DNA of 64,000 nt. Origin: Opitutia bacterium (lineage in GTDB: Bacteria; Verrucomicrobiota; Verrucomicrobiia; Opitutales; Coraliomargaritaceae). The DNA lies in assembly GCA_029248665.1 (NCBI GenBank), contig JAQWIW010000016.1, forward strand, positions 1-64,000. Reading direction: 5' to 3'. Positions 1 to 7,715 of this stretch are shown one piece after another. Every line of letters begins with the position of its first letter. Position 1 is the stretch's first letter. The notes below the pieces were generated by a model, which saw only the letters and a list, made by a program, of their open reading frames with translations, ran no database searches and had not been told where the DNA came from. A program made the position numbers and the translations under genes.

Positions 1-225
1 TTTCCATACATATCGAAAAGACAAAAGACTCTTTTTATGAATAGGCATTGTGATATGCCTTGTACCTTCTTCTTCCAGGGTTTCCTGCATAACACCCCCA
101 TTCGATAAAACTAGTGACTCGTGTCCTGATTCTACCAAAAAGCGTGCAAATTCCAAGGTGCCACGTTCAACGCCTCCTGCATTCAATTCAGGTAAGATTT
201 GTAATATTTTTAGTTTCCTATTCAT
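1..225 (-). CDS. Glycosyltransferase family 4, N-terminal 75 codons (partial, runs off the left edge)
   Basis: On the minus strand an ATG at 225 opens a stop-free frame to the window edge. It begins [20 protein letters not shown], a typical N-terminus of a GT-B glycosyltransferase of family 4 (the glycine-rich GGVE loop after the first beta strand). A GGA lies about 7 bases upstream of the ATG. From residue 29 onward it encodes the same protein as the plus-strand frame from base 260. The two pieces therefore look like one gene whose 5' end was folded back. Joining codons 1-28 of this strand to 260-1297 gives a normal 373-residue enzyme. Whether this is a separate gene copy or an artefact cannot be settled here. 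Confidence 0.6.
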   Translation of the reverse strand, partial: MNRKLKILQILPELNAGGVERGTLEFARFLVESGHESLVLSNGGVMQETLEEEGTRHITMPIHKKSLLSFRYVWK

Positions 226-400
226 CGTATCCTATTCTTGTTTTTTTAGTATATTTTGTTTTTTGGTAGAATCAGGACACGAGTCACTAGTTTTATCGAA
301 TGGGGGTGTTATGCAGGAAACTCTGGAAGAAGAAGGTACAAGGCATATCACAATGCCTATTCATAAAAAGAGTCTTTTGTCTTTTCGATATGTATGGAAA
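1..400. repeat. Inverted repeat (fold-back), arms 1-141 and 260-400
   Basis: Bases 1-141 are the reverse complement of 260-400 with one mismatch (79 against 322), separated by a 118-base spacer. The mismatch is synonymous (ACC versus ACT, Thr) in the glycosyltransferase frame. The inner junction is a T tract at 260-264 against an A tract at 137-141. That is the microhomology expected if a 3' end folded back and primed on its own template. The left arm may continue beyond the window. The likeliest explanation is a chimera at a contig end; a true inverted duplication is possible. Confidence 0.9.
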
Positions 401-1297
401 ATTCGCTCTCTTCTACTGAAAGAGAAATTTGATGTCATTCATATACGCTCTCGGATGCCCGCCTGGTTAGTTTACACAGCTTGGAAGTTGGTGCCTGAAA
501 ATAAGCGACCTAGGTTGGTCAGTACTTTTCATGGCTTTTACTCGGTCAATGCGTATTCGAATATTATGGCCAAAGGCGAAGCAATTATTTGCGTATCCAG
601 ATCGGTGAGGAATTATGTTTTAGAAAATTATCCATCAACGAGAAAAAGAGTATTAAATGTGATTCATCGAGGAGTTGATTTGAAGGAATTCCCTTATGAT
701 TTTCAAGCGGATCCGGAATGGCTCAATAAATGGAAAAATGAAGGGCATTCTTTTAAAGATAAATTTGTGATCACCTTACCAGGACGCATCACTTCTTGGA
801 AAGGACACGGCAATTTTTTAGAAATACTTTACTATTTAAAACGAGATAACATTCCTGTTCATGGTCTGATTATTGGAGATGTTCATTCAAAAAAAGAAGA
901 GTATTTTACTAAGCTGGTGAATAGCATCAATAAATTAGGCTTATCCAATGACATTACATTGTTACCTCATAGAACAGACCTGAGGGAGATCATGACTATT
1001 TCTGATTTAGTCGTTTCATGCTCTACAATATCTGAAGCGTTTGGCAGAGTGACCTTAGAAGCGTTGAGCCTTGGTGTGCCCGTCATTGCTTATTCACATG
1101 GAGGCGTTAAAGAACAACTAGAAGCATTGTATCCCTACGGTATAATTGAACCTAATAAAAAATCTTCTATGCGTTTGAAGATTCGTGAATTTTATAAACT
1201 AAAAGAGAAACCTAAGCCTCTCATGAACACTAATTTCACTCTTGAAAAAACGAATAATCGGATTTTGAGCGTCTACAAAAGATTGCTCTCGAATTGA
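260..1297 (+). CDS. Glycosyltransferase family 4 (5' end displaced by the inverted repeat)
   Basis: This is a GT-B fold sugar transferase of family 4, probably acting on lipopolysaccharide core or another surface glycan, given the lipid A genes beside it. The homologous frame starts at base 260 (FLVESG). Codons upstream of this in the same frame are not glycosyltransferase-like, so the plus-strand start is lost. The C-terminal half has the donor-site pattern: a PGR...WKGH segment, then an EX7E motif (E-AFGRVTL-E) followed by ALSLGVPVIAYSHGG. The true N-terminus is found on the opposite strand at 225-142. The gene converges on the MsbA-like gene. Acceptor and donor sugars cannot be read from the sequence. 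Confidence 0.8.
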   Translation, partial: FLVESGHESLVLSNGGVMQETLEEEGTRHITMPIHKKSLLSFRYVWKIRSLLLKEKFDVIHIRSRMPAWLVYTAWKLVPENKRPRLVSTFHGFYSVNAYSNIMAKGEAIICVSRSVRNYVLENYPSTRKRVLNVIHRGVDLKEFPYDFQADPEWLNKWKNEGHSFKDKFVITLPGRITSWKGHGNFLEILYYLKRDNIPVHGLIIGDVHSKKEEYFTKLVNSINKLGLSNDITLLPHRTDLREIMTISDLVVSCSTISEAFGRVTLEALSLGVPVIAYSHGGVKEQLEALYPYGIIEPNKKSSMRLKIREFYKLKEKPKPLMNTNFTLEKTNNRILSVYKRLLSN

Positions 1298-1328
1298 TTA
1301 AAGTTTCGTACTGTGTATAAACCATCTT

Positions 1329-3029
1329 TTACAAATTCAATTTATTTTGAAAATCTTCTGAATCGCTAAGATCATGGGAAATGAATATGATAATCTTATC
1401 CTTCATTTCTCTTATTTGACTAAGGATCTTCATTTTATTTTTATGATCTAAGGCCGAAGTCGCTTCATCAAAAATAAGAATTGATGCGTCCTTAATCAAG
1501 GCACGGGCAATTGCGATACGCTGTCGCTGACCTCCTGACAAAGTACTACCTTTTTCACCGATTTCTGTATTAAAGCCATTGGGAAATGTTTCAATAAATT
1601 CAAGAGCGTTGGCCTTTTTAGCTGCTTGAAGGACTTGTGCATCCGTAGCCTGAATATTACCAATGCGAATGTTTTCCATAATGGTATCCTTAAAAAGTAA
1701 TGGCATTTGCGGAACATAAGCAATGTGATCACGCAGATCATTTAAATCATAATCCTTAATATCAACTCCGTCTAGTTTGATAGAGCCAGAAGTTGGATCA
1801 TAAAGGCGAAGCAATAAATTAACAAATGACGATTTACCCGAACCACTTCTACCGATGATTGCAAAGGGCTTCCCTTTGTCTATGGTCAGATTAACTGAAC
1901 TGATTACTTCAATCCCATCTTCGTAAGCAAAGGATACATTCTCGAATTCTATTTTACCTTCAAGCGGACTGTTAATTGATTTAGGATTCTCTGTATTTTG
2001 AATACTTTCTTCTAAGTTTAAGATGCGATCAACTCGAATGAGTGGTGCCTCTAACTGGCGTATCATGCCGTGCATTCGCCCTAGGCGCTTGATTGGCTCA
2101 TACGCTATATATAAGGCTAAAAAGAGTGAAAAGAATTCAGCTTCTTCCATCCCATTTTGCACACCTAAATAAAGTGCTAAGCCAAAACCTATACTTGAAA
2201 CAAACTCAATACTCGGTGAAATCATCAAACTACTTCGAATGCTTTTCGCCATAAATTGAAAAATCTTATCGACACTTTTACTAAAGAAATTCTTTTGCCG
2301 ATCTTCCAAATTGAAGGCACGTATTTCAACAGGTGATTGTATGGTCTCAATGACTAGTGAATTCATCGACTCACCTTCGCTGACTAATTGCCTAGAACGT
2401 TTGGCTAAGTACTTTGCAATTTGACGAATAGGATAGATCGAAACAGGGATTGAAAGCATCGCTATGATTGAAATAAAGAAACTCTGACTTTCAAATGATT
2501 TGTAGACAACAAAACCAATCGCAGAAAGCAAGGTGAGCGGCTGTCGAATAATATCATTACTCATGTCGGCAACTACCCGACGTATTTCATTGGGATAAGT
2601 CATCACACTGGCAATAATTTCACCGGTTTGATTTTCTTTGAAAAAGGCGTATGGCAAACATTGAATCTTAGAAAAGATATTTTTTTGCAAATTTTGCACC
2701 ATAAACAAGCCAGCATAATTCACATAGTATCCATTGGCCCACCCTGATAGTGCACGGATAAGAATCATAAAGGGTAGTATTAATGAGCAAAGAATCAAAA
2801 ATCCACCCGAGATATCATTGGCAAAGTAATATTCTACAATATGACGAAGCCATTGAGGGGCCCCCTCTTCATTACCAAATAATATAGGAATCACTGTATC
2901 CGCCATTGCTGGTATACCCAAGCCACTAGTCACGGAGAAGATAATTCCAAAAAGTAGGCCTAAAACAAATTTTCCTCGTACCGGATAAAGGTATTTGTAG
3001 TAAGGGATGAATTTATGTAGTGTATGCAT
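1329..3029 (-). CDS. msbA: ABC transporter, MsbA-like lipid A/lipid exporter (fused TMD-NBD)
   Basis: This is a half-size ABC exporter of 566 residues that would act as an inner-membrane homodimer. The N-terminal part has about six hydrophobic segments. The C-terminal ATPase has Walker A GRSGSGKSS near residue 393, signature LSGGQ at 497, Walker B ILIFDEATSALD just after it, and the switch His in ISHD. Family members flip lipid A-core, phospholipids or drugs. The adjacent LpxL-like acyltransferase and ELM1-like gene upstream on the same strand favour lipid A-core export. The MsbA assignment over other exporters is an inference from context. It is the third gene of an apparent operon with short spacers. 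Confidence 0.8.
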   Translation of the reverse strand: MHTLHKFIPYYKYLYPVRGKFVLGLLFGIIFSVTSGLGIPAMADTVIPILFGNEEGAPQWLRHIVEYYFANDISGGFLILCSLILPFMILIRALSGWANGYYVNYAGLFMVQNLQKNIFSKIQCLPYAFFKENQTGEIIASVMTYPNEIRRVVADMSNDIIRQPLTLLSAIGFVVYKSFESQSFFISIIAMLSIPVSIYPIRQIAKYLAKRSRQLVSEGESMNSLVIETIQSPVEIRAFNLEDRQKNFFSKSVDKIFQFMAKSIRSSLMISPSIEFVSSIGFGLALYLGVQNGMEEAEFFSLFLALYIAYEPIKRLGRMHGMIRQLEAPLIRVDRILNLEESIQNTENPKSINSPLEGKIEFENVSFAYEDGIEVISSVNLTIDKGKPFAIIGRSGSGKSSFVNLLLRLYDPTSGSIKLDGVDIKDYDLNDLRDHIAYVPQMPLLFKDTIMENIRIGNIQATDAQVLQAAKKANALEFIETFPNGFNTEIGEKGSTLSGGQRQRIAIARALIKDASILIFDEATSALDHKNKMKILSQIREMKDKIIIFISHDLSDSEDFQNKLNL

Positions 3030-3076
3030 TAGAGATTTTGAGCATAAAAGATAGTCTGATTTAGAATAACCAAATA

Positions 3077-4006
3077 TTATTTTAGGCGATTTTGAAAGAA
3101 AAAGTAATTATAGGGATCATTAAAAATAAGTCGTTCTAAATCTTCATTGGATGCCTTTAAAATATTTTGTTCCGTGTACTCATCTTGTTCTAGAGGAAGA
3201 ATTTCATTAAATTGGAAATCCCATTTTAAATCTCCACTCTTAACTAAACTTATAGATATCATAGGGGCTTTAGTTCCTTTATGAAATGTGTAAGGGATTT
3301 TTGATGCTGTTGTCTTCAGGTCAAAAAAATCAGCTTTTGGACCTGTACTCATCCTAATATCTGAAGCTATAAATAAAATGGATTTATTTTTAACATGTCG
3401 CATTATTTTAAGAAATCCATCATCTCGAGAAAACATTTTGATGCCGAACCGGCTTCTTTTTTTCAAATACCATCGATTCAGATAAGGATTATTTATTACT
3501 CGGTATACAGCTGCAAAATTAAATACTTCTGAAATGGAAGGATCTAATTTTGATAACAAGGCAATTAATTCCCAAGGACCTGTATGAGAAAAAAGTATAA
3601 TCACGCCTTTGTTTTTCTCAAAAGCTTTATTTAATACTTCCATATTCTTTATTTTAAGATGCTTGCTTAATGTGTCTGTTGATTTGGCAGTCATGGACCA
3701 TGAATAAAAGAAATTCCCTGCGTTGCATTTATAAATTTCTTTGGCAATTGCACTAATGTCTTGATTTAAAAGCGGGTTTTTAAGATTTCGCCTTTCTCCC
3801 CAGTCTTTCAAAATTTGTATGTTTTCTTCAACAATTTTCCTTCGTTTATTAGTTATCTGAAATAATAAAGCTCCAATCAAACGCCCAAATTTATAAGCAT
3901 TTTTAAGCGATAATCGTCCAACGATCATGAACAACAGAAGAAGGCATAGAAAATTAAACCACTTGAAGAAATTCTTTAATCTATACTGTTTGTTTGTTTG
4001 AGTCAT
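3077..4006 (-). CDS. lpxL: LpxL/LpxM-like lipid A acyltransferase (LPLAT superfamily)
   Basis: This 309-residue, inner-membrane-associated acyltransferase is of the type that adds secondary acyl chains to lipid A precursors. An N-terminal hydrophobic segment (about residues 15-35) would anchor it. The catalytic HX4E motif is HTGPWE at 141-146. Further on lies the family's SDIR-like block (ASDIRMSTGPKADFF), followed by a proline-rich substrate region. The gene ends only 48 bases before the MsbA-like gene and starts 6 bases after the ELM1-like gene, on the same strand. This fits a lipid A completion and export unit. Which acyl chain or position is used cannot be told from the sequence. Confidence 0.82.
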   Translation of the reverse strand: MTQTNKQYRLKNFFKWFNFLCLLLLFMIVGRLSLKNAYKFGRLIGALLFQITNKRRKIVEENIQILKDWGERRNLKNPLLNQDISAIAKEIYKCNAGNFFYSWSMTAKSTDTLSKHLKIKNMEVLNKAFEKNKGVIILFSHTGPWELIALLSKLDPSISEVFNFAAVYRVINNPYLNRWYLKKRSRFGIKMFSRDDGFLKIMRHVKNKSILFIASDIRMSTGPKADFFDLKTTASKIPYTFHKGTKAPMISISLVKSGDLKWDFQFNEILPLEQDEYTEQNILKASNEDLERLIFNDPYNYFFFQNRLK

Positions 4007-4012
4007 GAAATG

Positions 4013-4918
4013 TTAGGGCATTTTACAAAAACGTTCAAATATTTCATCAGCACAAAATTCAGCTTCGTTAAAATGACTTGTTGGTTTCAAATGTTTGATG
4101 TCTAACTTAGGTTCGGTTAAAACTAAGGAATCTTTAATCAGTTGTTGGATACTTTTTGAAATTCGACTTTTTTTATCTTTTAATCTGATCAAACCCACTT
4201 CGGCGCCAGCAGTCATTCCTTCATATATCATAGAGACACTATCTTCTGTGACCCAAACACGGCTGGCAATTTTTAAACGGTTAGGCACCCAACTTTTATC
4301 CGTATTTTCGAACGGGGTGAAGTGTAGATTTACTGGTGTGAACTGAAAAAGTAAATCAACCATTTCTGGTGGCGTACGCCTTGATGTCGTTAATTCCCAT
4401 CGAATATCTGGATTATTTTCAACTAATGTTTTAATTTGCTTTAAGACGGATTCATTAGTCCAATGATAATGTTTTGAAAATCCGCCAAGCAGGATAAGTC
4501 CACGATTGAGCAGACTATCTTCAGAAAAATTACTGGTGTTAAGGGCTCCTTTAGTACGAATGATATTTGGCTTATTCGAAAATGTGTCGTGCGATGGAAT
4601 ACACACTAAATTAAATAAAGATGTAGGCAAAGAAGGCTTCATCAAAACGATTATCTTACCTCCATAAAATAAACGAGCTATTAACATCCATACATGCGTT
4701 TTGTGACCTGCTCCGATTATTAAATCAGGCTTAGGTCCTTCTATCTTTGCCCAAGGAAGAAGGAACTTGAGCTTCAACAATGCAATTAAAAAACTATTTT
4801 TAATCGACACTATAGATACTTGATTTTTCGCACGCTTATTTAAAGCATTAACGAGTCCATCTATTTGGTTTTCATGCCCACGCTTACCATCCTTAAATAT
4901 CCATATTACAAATGGCAT
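4013..4918 (-). CDS. ELM1/GtrOC1-like putative glycosyltransferase (mitochondrial fission ELM1 family)
   Basis: The protein belongs to the ELM1-like family (formerly DUF1022), which is predicted to be GT-B glycosyltransferases found with lipopolysaccharide genes in bacteria. The family-typical start is IWIFKDGKRGHENQIDGL, followed by PDLIIGAGHKTH and, near the C-terminus, VTEDSVSMIYEGMTAGAEVG. I chose the ATG at 4918 because it falls just before the conserved domain. A GTG at 4957 would add 13 residues encoded across a run of nine A's and is less likely. Neither start has a good ribosome binding site. It is the first gene of the unit with the LpxL-like and MsbA-like genes. The biochemical role in bacteria is not established. 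Confidence 0.75.
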   Translation of the reverse strand: MPFVIWIFKDGKRGHENQIDGLVNALNKRAKNQVSIVSIKNSFLIALLKLKFLLPWAKIEGPKPDLIIGAGHKTHVWMLIARLFYGGKIIVLMKPSLPTSLFNLVCIPSHDTFSNKPNIIRTKGALNTSNFSEDSLLNRGLILLGGFSKHYHWTNESVLKQIKTLVENNPDIRWELTTSRRTPPEMVDLLFQFTPVNLHFTPFENTDKSWVPNRLKIASRVWVTEDSVSMIYEGMTAGAEVGLIRLKDKKSRISKSIQQLIKDSLVLTEPKLDIKHLKPTSHFNEAEFCADEIFERFCKMP

Positions 4919-5060
4919 ATGCTCACGATGGGTATTTTTTTTTGTACTTAAATTCACGAAATAAGAATAATAATTTTTATTATTTAAATTTAAATAATCT
5001 ATACATTAAAACAATGCAGTATTGACCCACAGATTATTAGTAAATTTAATCTTAAAAATA

Positions 5061-5654
5061 ATGACAAATGTCGAGAAAGAAAAATCAAACATTACACCTC
5101 CATCACAATGGGTTGATATGTATGGCGATTATCTTTATCGATATGCGATGTCTCGACTGAAAAACCCAGAAACCGCAGCTGATTGCGTGCAAGATACTTT
5201 TTTAGCAGGCATTAAAGCACTCAACCGATTTGATGGGCGACTCGATATTAAATATTGGTTGCGTGGCATCATGCGGAATAAAATCGTCGACCAAATTCGA
5301 AAATCGATTAAAGTGCAGACAGTAGATATCGATAAAGAAGATGAGGCACTGATGGAAAGCTTCTGGTTTAAATATAGTGGGATCGCCACAACCAATCCAG
5401 ATCCTTGGGAGTTTAACCCACGTAAACAATTTGATAATAAAGAATTTTGGGTGGTTTTTCGAGAGTGTATTGACCAATTAAAAGAACCACTCAAGCAGGC
5501 TTTTGTTTTAAAAATGCTAGAAGACCAAACAACTGAAGAAATTTGTAAGGAAATGGATATTTCTCCGAATTATCTATGGGTTATATTACATCGGGCCAGA
5601 GAGCAATTGAAAGGATTGCTCTCAGAAAACTGGATTAATAAAGACTCAAACTAA
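5061..5654 (+). CDS. ECF-type RNA polymerase sigma-70 factor
   Basis: This 197-residue protein is an extracytoplasmic-function sigma factor. Region 2 is recognisable from about residue 25: LYRYAMSRLKNPETAADCVQ, then YWLRGIMRNKIVDQIRK. Region 4 has the helix-turn-helix EEICKEMDISPNYLWVILHR near the C-terminus. The ATG at 5061 is preferred over an in-frame ATG at 5022, because the extra 13 residues are hydrophobic and unlike the family. The next gene starts 13 bases downstream and encodes a small protein with a zinc-finger motif, so the two probably form a sigma/anti-sigma pair. The stress that is sensed is unknown. Confidence 0.88.
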   Translation: MTNVEKEKSNITPPSQWVDMYGDYLYRYAMSRLKNPETAADCVQDTFLAGIKALNRFDGRLDIKYWLRGIMRNKIVDQIRKSIKVQTVDIDKEDEALMESFWFKYSGIATTNPDPWEFNPRKQFDNKEFWVVFRECIDQLKEPLKQAFVLKMLEDQTTEEICKEMDISPNYLWVILHRAREQLKGLLSENWINKDSN

Positions 5655-5667
5655 AAAAAAATTTATC

Positions 5668-5946
5668 ATGTTCACTTGTAAACAAGTATCTAACTTATTG
5701 AATAAGAAGAATTTCAACGATCACCCGTTATGGAAACGTTGCTTGATGAATTTACATGTAAAATGTTGTATCTTCTGTGGTAAATATAACACGCAAGTGA
5801 TTGAAACGCACGAAATGTGCCGTGAACTGATCAAAAACGAAGAAGCATTAAATAATTCAGATTGTTGTGAAATTCATCTAGATGAATCCAACAAAGATGC
5901 GATGAAAGAGAAAATTCGGCAATCGGCTGAATCCGCTCAACTATAG
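5668..5946 (+). CDS. Small zinc-motif protein, probable anti-sigma factor
   Basis: This 92-residue soluble protein is encoded 13 bases after the ECF sigma gene. It carries an HxxxCxxC motif (H-VKC-C-IF-C, within HVKCCIFC around residues 31-38) preceded by another Cys and His. This is the pattern of the zinc-binding anti-sigma domain (ZAS, zf-HC2). A CKQVSNLL helix at the N-terminus is also typical of such proteins. There is no membrane segment, so it would be a cytoplasmic anti-sigma factor or co-regulator rather than a membrane-spanning one. The zinc/redox role is an inference from the motif and the gene pairing. The stop codon lies at the edge of the heptamer repeat that follows. Confidence 0.7.
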   Translation: MFTCKQVSNLLNKKNFNDHPLWKRCLMNLHVKCCIFCGKYNTQVIETHEMCRELIKNEEALNNSDCCEIHLDESNKDAMKEKIRQSAESAQL

Positions 5947-6002
5947 CTAATAGCCTGTAGCTTGTAGTCTGCAGTCTATAGCCAGTAGCTAAAAGCCTGC
6001 AG
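5947..6002. repeat. Tandem heptanucleotide repeat, eight degenerate units
   Basis: Eight consecutive 7-base units occupy this stretch: ctaatag, cctgtag, cttgtag, tctgcag, tctatag, ccagtag, ctaaaag and cctgcag. The consensus is YYTGTAG, with the final AG constant and position 5 purine or T-like. The array begins directly after the stop codon of the anti-sigma-like gene; its last bases ctatag match as a ninth partial unit. It sits between convergent genes. It resembles the heptameric short tandemly repeated sequences of cyanobacterial genomes in form only. Confidence 0.85.
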
Positions 6003-6051
6003 CCAAATAAACGATTCGCCTCAATTGGGCATATAGTGCTTTTTGATCGTA

Positions 6052-7644
6052 TTATTTAGATAAAACTTTGGAATGATCCAACTGAATTTTATATTCAACC
6101 GAATCCAACAAAGCCTCCCAGGCAGCTGCAATGATATTATCACTTGCACCGACTGTACCCCATATTGATTCCCCATCTGTTGATTCAATATGCACACGAA
6201 TAATCGCATCTGTTCCATGCTTATTTTCAAGGATACGCACCTTGAAATCAAGAAGACGCACATCGTTAATTTGTGGAAAAACGGGTGCTATTGCTTTATT
6301 GAGTGCTTCACTTAGAGCATCGACTGGGCCGCTTGCTTCAGCAGCTGTATGGTGAACTTTATCCCCTACTTTAACCTGTACTGAAGCTTCGGATACAATA
6401 CGACCTAAATCAACTTGATCACTGACCATCACTCGATAGCCAATCAGTTCAATTGCCTTAGGCTCTCCTTTGATGTATTTATTTAAAAGCAATTTTAATG
6501 ATGCATCAGCTGCTTCATATTCATACCCTTTGAATTCCATCTCCTTCAAGCCATTCAAAAATTCTTTCAATTCTGGAGAGCGTGAATCCAACTCTAGCCC
6601 GATCTCTTTTGCCTTCATCATGATGCTACTACGACCCGACATATCCGAAACTAAAACACGAGTTTTATTTCCCACTAATTCAGGTTCAATATGTTCATAG
6701 CTATGTTTGACCTTTGCCGCAGCATCTGCATGCACTCCACCTTTATGCGCAAATGAGCTCAAGCCCACAAACGGTGCTTTAGGGTCGGATGCCTGATTAG
6801 ACATCTCATCGACAAAGAGAGATAAAGCCCTCAGATTTTCTAGATTTGAAGCACAATTCAAATCACGGTTCATCTTTAAAATCAAATTTGGAATAATCGC
6901 GGTTAAATTAGCATTCCCATTTCGCTCACCAATTCCATTAATCGTACCTTGTACCAATTCTGCACCCGACTCAATTCCTGCTAATGATACGGCGATACCC
7001 AATCCCGAATCATTATGGCAATGCACTCCAATTGGAATGTCATTTAATTGCGTCTTAACTATCGAGACGATCTCTTGAACATCAGAGACTAAGCGTCCGC
7101 CATTCGTATCACAAAGGCTTAAATTAATCGCACCACCTCTTTGTGCTGCTTTTAATGTATCAATGGCATATTCATTATTATCTAGGTACCCATCAAAGAA
7201 ATGCTCAGCATCATAAATGACCTCTTTTCCATTTTCGGTTAAAAAACGAACTGAATCTTCGATCATTTTTAAATTCTCTTCAGGAGTTGTGCGTAGAATT
7301 TCAGTTACATGTAGAAGCCAGGATTTACCAAAGATGGTCACTACTGGAGTATCTGCTTCTAGTAAGAGCTTTAATTGCGCATCTTCGGCTGCAGATAAGT
7401 TCGCTCGGCGTGTTGAACCAAAAGCGACTAATTTTGCATGCTTAAAATCTAATTGCTTCGCTTCCTCAAAAAAAGCCATGTCACGAGGATTCGAACCAGG
7501 CCAACCTCCCTCAATGTAATCCACTCCAAATTGATCTAACTTTTCTGCAATTCTTAACTTTGCAGCCACAGTGAAGGAGATGCCCTCGCCTTGAGAACCA
7601 TCTCTTAAAGTTGTATCATATATTTCGACAAGATTTTTACCCAT
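6052..7644 (-). CDS. cimA: Citramalate synthase
   Basis: The enzyme condenses pyruvate and acetyl-CoA to (R)-citramalate, opening the threonine-independent route to isoleucine. The 530-residue length and N-terminus fit the CimA branch (EIYDTTLRDGSQGEGISFT, then VDYIEGGWPGSNPRD). The HCHNDSGLG and NGIGERNGNAN motifs place the divalent metal and acyl-CoA sites in the TIM barrel (about residues 1-280). The C-terminal third is the LeuA-type allosteric domain, where end-product inhibition occurs in the family. LeuB, encoded at 13784-14884, also acts on the citramalate-derived intermediate in this pathway. It is separated from the preceding sigma unit by the heptamer repeat. Confidence 0.92.
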   Translation of the reverse strand: MGKNLVEIYDTTLRDGSQGEGISFTVAAKLRIAEKLDQFGVDYIEGGWPGSNPRDMAFFEEAKQLDFKHAKLVAFGSTRRANLSAAEDAQLKLLLEADTPVVTIFGKSWLLHVTEILRTTPEENLKMIEDSVRFLTENGKEVIYDAEHFFDGYLDNNEYAIDTLKAAQRGGAINLSLCDTNGGRLVSDVQEIVSIVKTQLNDIPIGVHCHNDSGLGIAVSLAGIESGAELVQGTINGIGERNGNANLTAIIPNLILKMNRDLNCASNLENLRALSLFVDEMSNQASDPKAPFVGLSSFAHKGGVHADAAAKVKHSYEHIEPELVGNKTRVLVSDMSGRSSIMMKAKEIGLELDSRSPELKEFLNGLKEMEFKGYEYEAADASLKLLLNKYIKGEPKAIELIGYRVMVSDQVDLGRIVSEASVQVKVGDKVHHTAAEASGPVDALSEALNKAIAPVFPQINDVRLLDFKVRILENKHGTDAIIRVHIESTDGESIWGTVGASDNIIAAAWEALLDSVEYKIQLDHSKVLSK

Positions 7645-7715
7645 GACTATTTAGAATTAAATTCAGAAAATGATTAAACAAATGAAAAAAAACAATACAA
7701 AAACCAAATAATCGG

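Noticed and set aside
50-259. Plus-strand codons upstream of the glycosyltransferase frame
   Set aside because: The open frame from 50 runs through the left arm of the inverted repeat and spacer; its protein is not glycosyltransferase-like before base 260. It is the antisense of the true N-terminus.
4918-4957. GTG start at 4957 with phase-variable A9 tract in the ELM1-like gene
   Set aside because: The ATG at 4918 fits the family N-terminus better, and a homopolymer in an AT-rich leader need not be functional.
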